Source: Arthrobacter bussei (GTDB lineage: Bacteria > Actinomycetota > Actinomycetes > Actinomycetales > Micrococcaceae). Taken from it: 64,000 nt of DNA. How positions within the stretch are numbered: the stretch's first letter is position 1; the number at the start of each line of letters is the position of its first letter. Location of the stretch: positions 124,001 through 188,000 of the forward strand of contig NZ_VJXX01000003.1 of NCBI RefSeq assembly GCF_009377195.2. Direction: 5' to 3'. The notes beneath the pieces are model-generated. The model saw only the letters and a program-made list of their open reading frames with translations, searched no databases and was not told the DNA's origin. A program made the translations under genes and the position numbers. Below are positions 7,813-15,863 of the stretch, piece after piece.

Positions 7813-8565
7813 GTGACTCTCGGCATCTTCTTCATCGTGCTCGCCTCCATCCTCGTAGGGGCCGTGGCGCAGCGCATCGCCGGACTCGGGTTCGCCCTCC
7901 TGATCGCCCCCTTTCTCGTCATCATCCTGGGACCGCACGCGGGCGTCCTGCTCGTGAACATCTGCGGCGTGGTCTCCTCCGCGATCATCGTGGGCCGCGT
8001 GTGGAGGGACATCGACTGGAGCATGTTCCGCTGGCTCGTCGTCCCCTCGCTCTTCGGATCCGTCCCCGGGTCCTTCCTCGCCGTCGCCGTCCCCTCGGCG
8101 CCCCTGTCCGTCACCGTGGGCGCGGTGGTGCTCGTGGCGCTGACCATCTCGCTGGTGCTGCAGCGCTCCGACGTGGTGGTGCGCGGCAACCCCCCGAAGG
8201 TCGTCGCCGGTTTCACCGCGGGGCTCACCAACTCGATGGCGGGCGTCGGCGGCCCTGCGGTCAGTGCCTACGCCCTGCTGTCGCGGTGGCCGCAGCGGCA
8301 GTTCGCAGCGACGCTCCAGCCGTTCTTCGTGTGCATCGGCACCGTCACGCTCGTCGCCAAGCTGCTGCTCGATCCGTCCCAGGCGCCCGTGCTGGCGCCC
8401 TGGATGTGGATCGCGATCGGGGTGGCGATCGTGGCGGGCATCTTCACGGGGGAGAAGCTCGCCCGGTTCGTCCGCGACGATCAGGCCCGGCTCTTCGTCG
8501 TCGTCATCGCCTTCATCGGCGCGGGCCTCGCCGTCATCAAGGGGCTCGCGGACATCCTCGGCTGA
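7813..8565 (+). CDS. TauE/SafE-type sulfite/organosulfonate exporter family permease
   Basis: A 250-residue permease of the TauE/SafE family, whose members move sulfite, sulfoacetate or other small organic anions across the membrane. About eight hydrophobic helices are arranged as two halves. The family's repeated signature appears in the first half as QRIAGLGFALLIAPFL (about residues 20-35) and in the second as GFTAGLTNSMAGVGGPAVSAY (about 133-153). I chose GTG 7813 over an upstream ATG because the protein then starts VTLGIFFIVLASILVGA, as the family does, and because a TAnnnT box sits just upstream. The substrate is unknown. Confidence 0.85.
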   Translation: MTLGIFFIVLASILVGAVAQRIAGLGFALLIAPFLVIILGPHAGVLLVNICGVVSSAIIVGRVWRDIDWSMFRWLVVPSLFGSVPGSFLAVAVPSAPLSVTVGAVVLVALTISLVLQRSDVVVRGNPPKVVAGFTAGLTNSMAGVGGPAVSAYALLSRWPQRQFAATLQPFFVCIGTVTLVAKLLLDPSQAPVLAPWMWIAIGVAIVAGIFTGEKLARFVRDDQARLFVVVIAFIGAGLAVIKGLADILG

Positions 8566-8654
8566 GGCGGGGCCCGCCTGTCGCCCCGTGCAACCCCGGA
8601 CCGCCCCGCGTCGCTCGCCGGCCGCGACACCCGCCGGTGGCACCATTGGAGGTG

Positions 8655-9935
8655 ATGAGACTCCCCACCAAACCCCTTGCCCTTCCCATGCCCCTGTGGC
8701 TGCAGGGAGTGTTCGAGCTCGGGCAGGCCGCCGTGATCTCGGCCCTGCTCGTCGTGCTCCCGGTCGCCGCCGTGTGGCTGACCGGGGGCTTCGCGGACCG
8801 CAGCCCCGAATCCGCCGCGCGGCTCGCCGGCCAGGGCTGGCTCGTGATGCACGGGGTGCCCCTGGTCCTGCAGTTCCCGGCCGGCGTCGCGGGGGACGGC
8901 GCGGTGGCAGGACTGCTGCACGTGGTGCCGCTCGGGCTCGTCCTCATCCCCTTGCTGCTGGCCTGGCGTGCCGGGCGCCGGCTCGCCCGCGCCTCCTACA
9001 CGGACCAGCTCTGGCAGGCACTGCTCGGCGCGCTCCTCACCTACGCGGCCATCGGCGCCGGCGTGGCGTACGTGTCCACCACCCCTGATGCCGCCGCGCC
9101 ACTGGCTGCCGGCGCGCTGATCCCCCCGGTCGCCGCAGGGATCGGGCTGGTCACGGGCGCCTACCGCGAGGCGGGGGCCTGGAGCCGCCTCGTGGGGGTG
9201 GACTTCGCCGCCTGGGTCGGGCGGACGAGCCAGCACTCCCGCTGGGCCGGTTCCTACGCGTGGTCGGTTCTCCGCTCCGGATTCCTGGCCGTGATGGTGG
9301 CCCTGTCCCTGTCCGCGGCACTCCTCGCGGTGGCGATCGGCCTCAACTGGGCGGGTATCGCGGCCGTCTACGAACGGCTCGACGGCGGGATCGCCGGCGC
9401 CTCCGTGGTCACCCTGTTCCAGCTCGGGCTCCTGCCCAACCTCGCCGTCTGGACCATGTCCTGGTCCACGGGGGCAGGATTCGCCCTCGGCACCGGCAGC
9501 TCCCTCACGCCGCTCGGCAGCGCTGTCGGGCCGCTGCCCGCCCTGCCGATCCTGGGGGCACTACCGGCCGGAACGCTCGAGTACGGCTACGCGGCCCTCG
9601 CGATCCCCGTCCTCGCAGGACTCCTCGCGGGATGGTGGTTCTTCCGGGAAGGCGAGAACCACTTCGACGAATGGCTCGTCCTCCACAGTCCCCGCCGCTG
9701 GCTCACCGCGACGGCGTCCACCCTGGCGCTCGCGGTGCTGATCGGCATCGCCGCGGGCCTCGGCGGCGCGGTCGTGGCGCTGCTGTCGCGGGCCTCCCTC
9801 GGCCTCGGGCGGTTCACGGATCTCGGCCCGGACCCGCTAGGCGTCGGTCTGTGGCTGGCCGCCGAGGTGGCCGTGGGAGCGCTGCTGGGCCACGCCGTCG
9901 GGCCCCTGCTCGAGCGGGAGCCGCGCCGCCGCTGA
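8655..9935 (+). CDS. DUF6350 family polytopic membrane protein
   Basis: A 426-residue protein with about ten transmembrane helices, typical of the DUF6350 family found next to purN in many high-GC actinobacteria. Recognisable stretches include LWLQGVFELGQAAVISALLV at the N-terminus, WAGSYAWSVLRSGFLAV in the middle and FQLGLLPNLAVWTMSWSTGAGFALG (about 255-280), a conserved family block. The ATG at 8655 is only two bases from GGAGG; GTG 8637 or ATG 8691 are alternatives. It runs in the same direction as purN (10547), with the oppositely oriented repeat-bearing gene (9948-10490) between them. No function is known for the family. Confidence 0.8.
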   Translation: MRLPTKPLALPMPLWLQGVFELGQAAVISALLVVLPVAAVWLTGGFADRSPESAARLAGQGWLVMHGVPLVLQFPAGVAGDGAVAGLLHVVPLGLVLIPLLLAWRAGRRLARASYTDQLWQALLGALLTYAAIGAGVAYVSTTPDAAAPLAAGALIPPVAAGIGLVTGAYREAGAWSRLVGVDFAAWVGRTSQHSRWAGSYAWSVLRSGFLAVMVALSLSAALLAVAIGLNWAGIAAVYERLDGGIAGASVVTLFQLGLLPNLAVWTMSWSTGAGFALGTGSSLTPLGSAVGPLPALPILGALPAGTLEYGYAALAIPVLAGLLAGWWFFREGENHFDEWLVLHSPRRWLTATASTLALAVLIGIAAGLGGAVVALLSRASLGLGRFTDLGPDPLGVGLWLAAEVAVGALLGHAVGPLLEREPRRR

Positions 9936-9947
9936 GCCCGCCCGACC

Positions 9948-10490
9948 TCAGCCCAGGCCGTCGAGCCGCTGCAGACCGTCCTGGCAGTCCTCCTGGGCCT
10001 GCAGGGTGAGGGCGCGCGCCATGCACTCCTCGTAGGTCCGGGTCACGGACCAGAGCAGCACCGAGGCGGCCGTGCCCGCAGCGAGGAAGAGCGCGGCTGC
10101 GAGGCCCATCGAGGTGGCGAGGACCACGAGCCGCGGCAGCTTGAGCCTGATCGCCTTGACGAGGGCGACGACGCCGGCCGCCAGCGCGAAGAGCGAGAGC
10201 ACGAGCGTGAGGACCTTCCACGGCAGCACGAGGCTGCTGGTCAGCACGCCGAGGAGGAGGGCCAGCAGGAAGAGCCGGAGCCAGAGACGGGCGGACGCCA
10301 TGGCACCGGTGGCGCCGCCGTCGTGCCCCGTCCCGCCGGTTCCCGACGGGCCTGCGCCCCGCTGTCCCGTGCCGTTCTGTCCCGTGCCGTTCTGTCCCGT
10401 GCCGTTCTGTCCCGTGCCGTTCTGTCCCGTGCCGTTCTGTCCCGTGCCGTTCTGTCCCGTGCCGTTCTGTCCCGTGCCGTGCTGCGTCAT
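9948..10490 (-). CDS. Small membrane protein with N-terminal Gly-Thr-Gly-Gln-Asn repeats
   Basis: A 180-residue protein in two parts. Residues 1-60 are a low-complexity, presumably disordered tail containing a pentapeptide repeated in register (T-G-Q-N-G), encoded by seven exact 15-bp DNA repeats. Residues about 70-165 hold three hydrophobic helices (LRLFLLALLLGVLTSSLVL, VLTLVLSLFALAAGVVALV, LVVLATSMGLAAALFLAAG), then YEECMARALTLQAQEDCQ with two cysteines. The ATG at 10490 has GGAG five bases upstream; an earlier ATG at 10514 lacks one. Repeat number can change without breaking the frame. I do not recognise the family; it could be a DUF4190-like small membrane protein. Confidence 0.65.
   Translation of the reverse strand: MTQHGTGQNGTGQNGTGQNGTGQNGTGQNGTGQNGTGQNGTGQRGAGPSGTGGTGHDGGATGAMASARLWLRLFLLALLLGVLTSSLVLPWKVLTLVLSLFALAAGVVALVKAIRLKLPRLVVLATSMGLAAALFLAAGTAASVLLWSVTRTYEECMARALTLQAQEDCQDGLQRLDGLG
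10371..10475 (-). repeat. Seven exact 15-bp tandem repeats inside a coding region
   Basis: The unit GCCGTTCTGTCCCGT (plus strand) occurs seven times head to tail without a mismatch, with degenerate half-units on both sides. It lies in the 5' part of the gene at 9948-10490 and encodes a pentapeptide. Perfect identity between units suggests recent expansion or ongoing slippage. Confidence 0.95.
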
Positions 10491-10534
10491 CGTCGCTCCG
10501 TTCCCATGGTTCAACCCTAGGCGAGGCCAGACCC

Positions 10535-10540
10535 TAAGGT
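10535..10540 (+). promoter_or_regulatory. Leaderless-type -10 box of purN
   Basis: TAAGGT sits six bases before the purN ATG at 10547 with no ribosome site between, the same arrangement as upstream of the ExoIII gene at 43908. Confidence 0.5.
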
Positions 10541-10546
10541 TGAGCC

Positions 10547-11152
10547 ATGCGCATCGTCGTCCTCGTCTCCGGCACCGGATCGAACCTGCAAGCCGTCATC
10601 GACGCCGTCCTGGCCGGGTCCCTGGACATCACCATCGCCGCCGTGGGTGCCGATCGCCCCGGGACGGGCGGGGTGCGGCGGGCAGCCGACGCCGGCATCC
10701 CCACCTTCGAGGTGGACTTCCGGAGCCACGCCGAACGGTCGGACTGGAACCGGGCGCTGACCGAGGCCGTCGCGGCCCACGAGCCGGACTACGTCGTGTC
10801 CTCGGGCTTCATGCGGATCGTCGACGAGCACTTCCTCGACCGCTTCCCGAACCGCTACCTGAACACGCACCCCGCCCTCCTGCCGAGCTTCCCCGGTGCC
10901 CACGGCGTGCGCGACGCGCTCGCCTACGGGGTCAAGGTCACGGGCTGCACGGTCATGATCGCGGACGCCGGCGTGGACACCGGGCCCATCCTGGCCCAGA
11001 CCGCCGTCCCCGTCCTGCCCGGTGACACCGAGGAGACCCTGCACGAGCGCATCAAGGTCGAGGAGCGCGCGCTGCTGATCGGGACGCTGCGCTCGCTCGC
11101 CGCCGAAGCCGACGCCGGAGGACCGGCCTCCGACGAGACGGTGGGTGCCTGA
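10547..11152 (+). CDS. purN: Phosphoribosylglycinamide formyltransferase
   Basis: PurN transfers the formyl group of 10-formyl-THF to GAR, step three of purine synthesis. The 201-residue length is normal. It begins RIVVLVSGTGSNLQAVIDA (nucleotide-binding loop), has the catalytic Asn-His block YLNTHPALLPSFPG (N104 and H106) and the catalytic Asp in GVDTGPILAQ (about D144). In many relatives purH follows directly; here purH is at 19492, on the same strand, about 8 kb away. The start appears leaderless. It overlaps the next gene (CorA-like) by eight bases if that gene starts at 11145. Confidence 0.95.
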   Translation: MRIVVLVSGTGSNLQAVIDAVLAGSLDITIAAVGADRPGTGGVRRAADAGIPTFEVDFRSHAERSDWNRALTEAVAAHEPDYVVSSGFMRIVDEHFLDRFPNRYLNTHPALLPSFPGAHGVRDALAYGVKVTGCTVMIADAGVDTGPILAQTAVPVLPGDTEETLHERIKVEERALLIGTLRSLAAEADAGGPASDETVGA

Positions 11153-12170
11153 GGTGCCGCTCGTCGCCAACGCCGTCTACGTCGACGGCCGGAAGCGCAT
11201 CAACCCCGAGACCCTGGACCAGACGTTCGAGCTCATGCGGGACAGCGGCGGTATGGGCTGGATCGGCCTCTACCGTCCCGAGCCCGCGGAGATCAGCGCT
11301 GTGGCCGCCGAGTTCGGCCTGCATCCACTGGCCGTCGAGGACGCCACCAACGGTCACCAGCGCGCCAAGCTCGAACGCTACGAGGACACCCTGTTCGTCG
11401 TCCTCCGGCCGGCCCGCTACCTCGACGCGGAGGAGAAGGTGGAGTTCGGCGAACTGCACGTCTTCATCGGCCGCGACTTCGTGGTGACCATCCGCCACGC
11501 CGAATCGCCGGATCTCGGGATCGTGCGCCGCCGCCTCGAGGCGGACCCCGAACTCCTGGGAACCGGCCCCCAGGCCGTGCTCTACGCCCTGCTGGACCAG
11601 GTGGTGGACGAGTACGAGCCGGTGGTGCTGGGCCTGGAGAACGACATCGACGAGATCGAGAACGAGCTGTTCGGGGGAGCGCCGGACGTGTCACGGCGCA
11701 TCTACGAGCTGCACCGCGAGGTCATCCTCTTCCAGCGTGCCGCGCAACCGCTGCAGAGCATGATGGATCTGCTGCTCCGGGGTTCGGACAAGTACCAGAT
11801 GGACGCCGAGCTCAGCCGCAACCTGCGCGACGTGCAGGACCACGTGATCCGCGTCGTCGAGCGCATCAATACCTTCCGGACGCTGCTGCAGAATGCGCTG
11901 ACCGTCCACTCCACACTCGTGGCGCAGCGCCAGAACGAGGAGATGACCCGGCTCACGGAGACCTCCCTCACGCAGGGCGAGGAGGTCAAGCGCATCTCCT
12001 CCTGGGCGGCCATCCTCTTCGCGCCGACGCTGATCGCCTCGATCTACGGCATGAACTTCGACGTGATGCCCGAACTGCACTGGCTGCTCGGCTACCCCTT
12101 CGCCCTCCTGCTGATGGCGGCGATGGGCGTGGGGCTGTGGTGGACCTTCAAGCGGAACGACTGGCTCTAG
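11145..12170 (+). CDS. CorA-family magnesium/cobalt transporter
   Basis: A 341-residue member of the CorA family of Mg2+/Co2+ channels. The cytoplasmic N-terminal domain (1-240) holds the HPLAVEDATNGHQRAKLERYEDTLFVVLRP region. The long stalk helix (about 200-285) carries QRQNEEMTRLTETS. The two C-terminal helices contain the family's pore signature YGMNF (about 301-305), preceded by FAPTLIASI, and end in a short basic tail (KRNDW). The start could be GTG 11145, overlapping purN by eight bases, or GTG 11154, immediately after the purN stop. Either suggests cotranscription with purN, although no functional link is known. Confidence 0.9.
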   Translation: MPEVPLVANAVYVDGRKRINPETLDQTFELMRDSGGMGWIGLYRPEPAEISAVAAEFGLHPLAVEDATNGHQRAKLERYEDTLFVVLRPARYLDAEEKVEFGELHVFIGRDFVVTIRHAESPDLGIVRRRLEADPELLGTGPQAVLYALLDQVVDEYEPVVLGLENDIDEIENELFGGAPDVSRRIYELHREVILFQRAAQPLQSMMDLLLRGSDKYQMDAELSRNLRDVQDHVIRVVERINTFRTLLQNALTVHSTLVAQRQNEEMTRLTETSLTQGEEVKRISSWAAILFAPTLIASIYGMNFDVMPELHWLLGYPFALLLMAAMGVGLWWTFKRNDWL

Positions 12171-12198
12171 GACATCCCGGCGCCATCGTGCTCAGGAA

Positions 12199-12816
12199 TC
12201 ATTGCCGGCGTTCGGCGAGCGCGCCGCGCACGCAGTGGAACACGTAGTAGGCATAGGCGATCAGGGGAGGGTTGCCGGCGCTCGTCACTCCCGGGAGCAG
12301 GGCGCGCAGGACGAGGAACAGGCCGACGGCCAGCAGCCCGAACAGGACGAGCCGGGCCCAGAGCGGCAGCACGGGTGCCGGATGCGACGGTGCCAGGCGG
12401 CGCCGCATCCATCGTGCACGACGGCGGACCCTGCGCCGGAAGGACGGGGGAGCAGCCCGATCGGCCTCCTGCTGCCTGCGCGCCAGGTCTGCGAGCACTC
12501 CGAGACGCTCCGGAAGGAGCTCCTCGGGCCACCGCTCCGGTTCCTCCTCCTCGGAGGCGACGATCGACCGTGTCCGGGCCAGCACGCCCGGCGTGACCCG
12601 GCCGTGTTCCACCTGCAGGGCCGCGAGCCCGAGCCACTCGTGGTCCGACAACCCGTTCGGGAAGGGGCCCCGAGGGACGTCCTCGGCCTCGAGCCGTTCC
12701 TCCAGCTCCTCCAGAGCTTCGTCCACGGACCGACCGCCCGCTACCTGGTCGTCGAAGTCGCCCCGGAGATCCAAGCCATCGTCGTTGTCGAAGATAGCGG
12801 TTCCCCAGGCACCCAT
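12199..12816 (-). CDS. DUF4259 domain protein with C-terminal membrane helix
   Basis: A 205-residue protein starting MGAWGTAIFDNDD, the invariant opening of DUF4259. Residues 1-110 are the acidic DUF4259 domain, with ERLEAEDVPRGPFPNGLSDHEWLGLAALQVEHG and PEELLPERLGVLADLARR. Residues about 120-140 are extremely arginine rich (FRRRVRRRARWMRRR). One hydrophobic helix follows at about 150-172 (ARLVLFGLLAVGLFLVLRALL). Fusion to a membrane anchor with an Arg-rich linker is not usual for this mostly soluble family. The gene is convergent with the CorA gene, 28 bases away. No function is established. Confidence 0.8.
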   Translation of the reverse strand: MGAWGTAIFDNDDGLDLRGDFDDQVAGGRSVDEALEELEERLEAEDVPRGPFPNGLSDHEWLGLAALQVEHGRVTPGVLARTRSIVASEEEEPERWPEELLPERLGVLADLARRQQEADRAAPPSFRRRVRRRARWMRRRLAPSHPAPVLPLWARLVLFGLLAVGLFLVLRALLPGVTSAGNPPLIAYAYYVFHCVRGALAERRQ

Positions 12817-12957
12817 GGGACGAGTATGGCCCGGCCGGGCGATGCGGCACGTCGATCGGAGGACGGCGACGCCGATGCTGAGGAGGTCCTTCGGAAATAC
12901 CGCGGAAACCGGTGGTGACCGGAAGGCTCCGGCACGAGGGCGTCGGTGCACACGGGA

Positions 12958-12985
12958 ACGGCCGGGACCCGAGGGGCCCGGCCGT
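12958..12985 (-). terminator. Hairpin downstream of the GH13 amylase gene
   Basis: Nine-base perfect arms (ACGGCCGGG and its complement) plus extra inner pairs, placed 21 bases past the amylase stop. There is no clear T run, so factor-independent termination is plausible but unproven. The rest of 12817-13005 shows no gene. Confidence 0.45.
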
Positions 12986-13005
12986 CCTCCTGCCGTGCGG
13001 AACGG

Positions 13006-15720
13006 TCAGTGCGTGCTGATCACCTTGCTCCGGTGGTCGTAGACGAACGTGACCGGACCGCCCCGATGGGTGAGGGCGATGTTGGCGCCGTCGAAAGCCC
13101 CGCCGGCGCCGTAGTTCTCGGTCCAGCTCCGGTCGAATGCCGCCTTGTACTCGTAGGACCCGGCGGGAAGGTCGGCGACCTCGAGGACCCAGGTCTGCGA
13201 GGCGTCGTCGAACGTCATCTGCGCCTCGTCGCAGGCGGGATCCCAGTCGGTCCCGCAGCCGAGCTCGGAGTCGAGGCTGCCGGCGACCGCCACGGTGCCC
13301 GGCTGGTCCACCAGGGAGCCGACGGTCACGGTCCTGACATCACTCACCGAGGTGCCGAGCACCGCCCGGTAGCGCACCTGGGTGCCCTCCGCGAGGTCCA
13401 GGGCGGCGAGGTCGTCGACCGCGGTGTAGGTCGGCGACGAGTCGTCGGTGCCGATCGCCGCCCAGTCCCCGCCCGCGATGCTGCGTTCGAGCGTCACGGC
13501 GTACTCGGAGTCCTCGGGGTCGGCGGTCGCGGTGACCTCGACGTCGCCCTGTACCTGCGTTCCCTCCGCGGGCAGGCCCATCCTCAGTCTCGGCTCGGGA
13601 ACGGTCGCGCCCACACCGGCGGAGGTGCGGGTGTGGCGGCCGTTGTCGAGCACCACGGCACGGTACTCGACGGCGGTGCCGGCAGGCAGCGCGCTCGTGT
13701 CGTGGTAGACGCTGTAGGGCGCGTTGTCATCGGTGCCGATGCTCGTCCACCCGGTGCCGGGCGTGCGGGCCTCGAAGGTCACCTCGTAGAACGAGGAGCC
13801 CGCCACGTCGGCGGCCACCCTCATGCGGCCGTTGTCCTCGACGGCAGGTACGGGCGCCTGCAGGCTGATCGCGGGGGCCTTGCCCGAGTGCGGGATCTTC
13901 CCCGAGAGTTCGTACACCACGGTGGACAGCGCGGGGACGGTCACGCTCAGGGTGCCGTCGGCCGCCGACCTCGCACGCTTCGGCGCATCCCCGTACACGA
14001 GGCCGAAGCTGCGCTTGGACGCGTAGGTGGGGATCTTCGCGGTCTGGGGCTCCGTGCTGTTGTTCAGGGCGACGACGTACTCGCGGCGGTCCTCGGCGTC
14101 TACGCGGGAGAACGCGTAGATGCCGGGGCCGTCCGAGGCATAGCGGTGCTGATGGGCACCGTCGCGCAGCGTCGGGTGGTCCCGGGTGATGTCCGCCAGC
14201 GTCGCGATGCCCTGGTAGAGCGGGTGGGTGGTGTCGAAGTTGTCGGTCGCGTGGGTGGCATCGGTGCCGAGGAGGTCGTCGTCGAGGTACTCGCCGACCT
14301 GGCTCGCGAACAGCGTCTGGCGGGCGTCCTGGTCGCCGCCCGGTCCGGTGAAGCCCTGCTCGTCGCCGTAGTAGATCACCGGGTTGCCGCGGGAGAAGTA
14401 CATCAGTTCGTGGGCGAGTGTGTCCCGCGCCAGCAGCTCGTCCTCGGCGGCGCCCGGATTGTCGGCCGCGATGAAGCCGCCGATCCGTCCCATGTCGTGG
14501 TTGCCGAGGAAGGTGGGCAGGCTGTACGCGTTGGAGTCGGCGTCGGTGTACCAGTCGTCACCCGCGAAGAAGGTCTCGAGGTCCGAGGCCGGGGCGCCCT
14601 GCGATGCGTAGCCGCGCGCCGCCGCCTGGAAGGGGAAGTCGAGGACGGACTGCATCCTGTTGCGCGTGGTGAACTGCGAGGTGAAGGACTTGGTGGTGTC
14701 GAAGACCTCGCCGAACATGAAGAACTCGTCCTTGCCCTGCTCCTGGGCGTACGTGAGCACCTCCGGGCCGAAGGCCTGCCAGAACTCGTCGTTGACGTGC
14801 TTCATGGTGTCGATCCGGAACCCGTCGACGCCGAAGTCCGCGATCCAGGTCTTGTAGATGTCGATCATGCCGTCGACCACGCGCGGGTTCTCGGTGGCGA
14901 GGTCGTCGAGGCCGAAGAAGTCGCCGTAGAAGGAGTCCTCACCGGCGAAGGTCGTGTCGCCACGGTTGTGGTAGAGCGTCGTGTCGTTGAGCCATGCGGG
15001 TACTTTGAGGTCCTTGTCGGCCTCGGGGACCACCGGGACGTACGGGAAGGAGGTTGCCGGGTCGAGCGCCGGGAACGTGTCGGTCCCGGCGTAGTCGCGG
15101 TCGTCGAACGCGTTGCCCTCGGCGTCGCGGTAGGGCACCTCGTCCTTCGAGACGTAGGGCGCCCGTTCACCGGCGTCGTACGCGATCACGTCCGCGGTGT
15201 GGTTGGTGATGATGTCGAAGTAGACCTTCATCCCGCGCTGGTGGGCGGCGTCGATGAGTGCCCTGAGGTCCTCGTTGGAGCCGAGGTGCGGGTCGATCTG
15301 CGTGAAGTCGGTGATCCAGTAGCCGTGGTAGCCCGCGGAGTTGTCCTCGGGCTGGACGGCACGGTTCTTGAAGCTCGGGGTGAGCCAGATGGACGTGGTG
15401 CCCATGCCCTGGATGTAGTCGAGCTCCTGCAGCAGGCCCTGGAGGTCTCCGCCGTTGTAGTAGCCCTTGCGGGTCGGGTCGAAGCCGGACACCGACGGAT
15501 CGGGGCCCAGCCCGCCGTCGTCGTTGGCGGTGTTGCCGTTCTGGAAACGGTCGGCCATGACGAAGTAGAAGTTCTCGTCGGTGACCGCGGTGCGGAGGGA
15601 GTGCTGGGCGGTGGCCGGGGGATTCCCGGGTTCCTTCGGGGCGGCGGCGGCGGGCAGTGTCGTGATCGAACCGGCAACGAGGGCGGTCAGCACGACGACG
15701 GTGGCGTGGCGGGGTCTCAC
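13006..15720 (-). CDS. Secreted multi-domain GH13 alpha-amylase/pullulanase-type enzyme
   Basis: A 904-residue exported glycoside hydrolase. Signal peptide: residues 1 to about 30 (VVVLTALVAGS then PAAAA). The GH13 catalytic barrel (about 45-530) carries FDIITNHTAD, FGVDGFRIDTMKHVN (nucleophile D304), FMFGEVFD (acid/base E338) and FLGNHDMGR (D409). Then come a beta C-domain, two Ig/Fn3-like repeats (about 580-790; each holds a W-x-x-IGTDD motif) and a C-terminal X25/pullulanase-like module (SLDSELGCGTDWDP ... LPAGSYEYKAAFD). GTG 15720 follows AAGGAG at six bases. It should act outside the cell on starch or glycogen-type glucans. A palindromic site lies just upstream of the ribosome site region. 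Exact bond specificity is uncertain. Confidence 0.93.
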   Translation of the reverse strand: MRPRHATVVVLTALVAGSITTLPAAAAPKEPGNPPATAQHSLRTAVTDENFYFVMADRFQNGNTANDDGGLGPDPSVSGFDPTRKGYYNGGDLQGLLQELDYIQGMGTTSIWLTPSFKNRAVQPEDNSAGYHGYWITDFTQIDPHLGSNEDLRALIDAAHQRGMKVYFDIITNHTADVIAYDAGERAPYVSKDEVPYRDAEGNAFDDRDYAGTDTFPALDPATSFPYVPVVPEADKDLKVPAWLNDTTLYHNRGDTTFAGEDSFYGDFFGLDDLATENPRVVDGMIDIYKTWIADFGVDGFRIDTMKHVNDEFWQAFGPEVLTYAQEQGKDEFFMFGEVFDTTKSFTSQFTTRNRMQSVLDFPFQAAARGYASQGAPASDLETFFAGDDWYTDADSNAYSLPTFLGNHDMGRIGGFIAADNPGAAEDELLARDTLAHELMYFSRGNPVIYYGDEQGFTGPGGDQDARQTLFASQVGEYLDDDLLGTDATHATDNFDTTHPLYQGIATLADITRDHPTLRDGAHQHRYASDGPGIYAFSRVDAEDRREYVVALNNSTEPQTAKIPTYASKRSFGLVYGDAPKRARSAADGTLSVTVPALSTVVYELSGKIPHSGKAPAISLQAPVPAVEDNGRMRVAADVAGSSFYEVTFEARTPGTGWTSIGTDDNAPYSVYHDTSALPAGTAVEYRAVVLDNGRHTRTSAGVGATVPEPRLRMGLPAEGTQVQGDVEVTATADPEDSEYAVTLERSIAGGDWAAIGTDDSSPTYTAVDDLAALDLAEGTQVRYRAVLGTSVSDVRTVTVGSLVDQPGTVAVAGSLDSELGCGTDWDPACDEAQMTFDDASQTWVLEVADLPAGSYEYKAAFDRSWTENYGAGGAFDGANIALTHRGGPVTFVYDHRSKVISTH

Positions 15721-15777
15721 AGGGTCTCCTTCGTGGGGTGGGACCAGCGTGTCCCACGTCACAGGGGGAGTCAATCC

Positions 15778-15798
15778 TTTCGCGTAAATTACGCGAAA
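15778..15798. promoter_or_regulatory. Perfect 21-bp palindrome, candidate repressor operator
   Basis: Two 10-base arms, TTTCGCGTAA and its exact reverse complement, flank one central A. The site lies 58 bases upstream of the amylase start and 66 upstream of the divergent lipoprotein gene. It is AT rich at its centre in otherwise GC-rich DNA. A LacI- or TetR-family regulator is the likely reader; no such gene lies next to it. Confidence 0.7.
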
Positions 15799-15863
15799 CT
15801 TCTCTCCGGCGCTTCCCGCGATAAGGTGCCTGAGGCTACTTTCCCCTTTCCGACAGGACCATC

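Noticed and set aside
10371-10475. Possible CRISPR-like array
   Set aside because: Units are contiguous 15-mers with no spacers and they encode a pentapeptide in frame; no cas genes are nearby.
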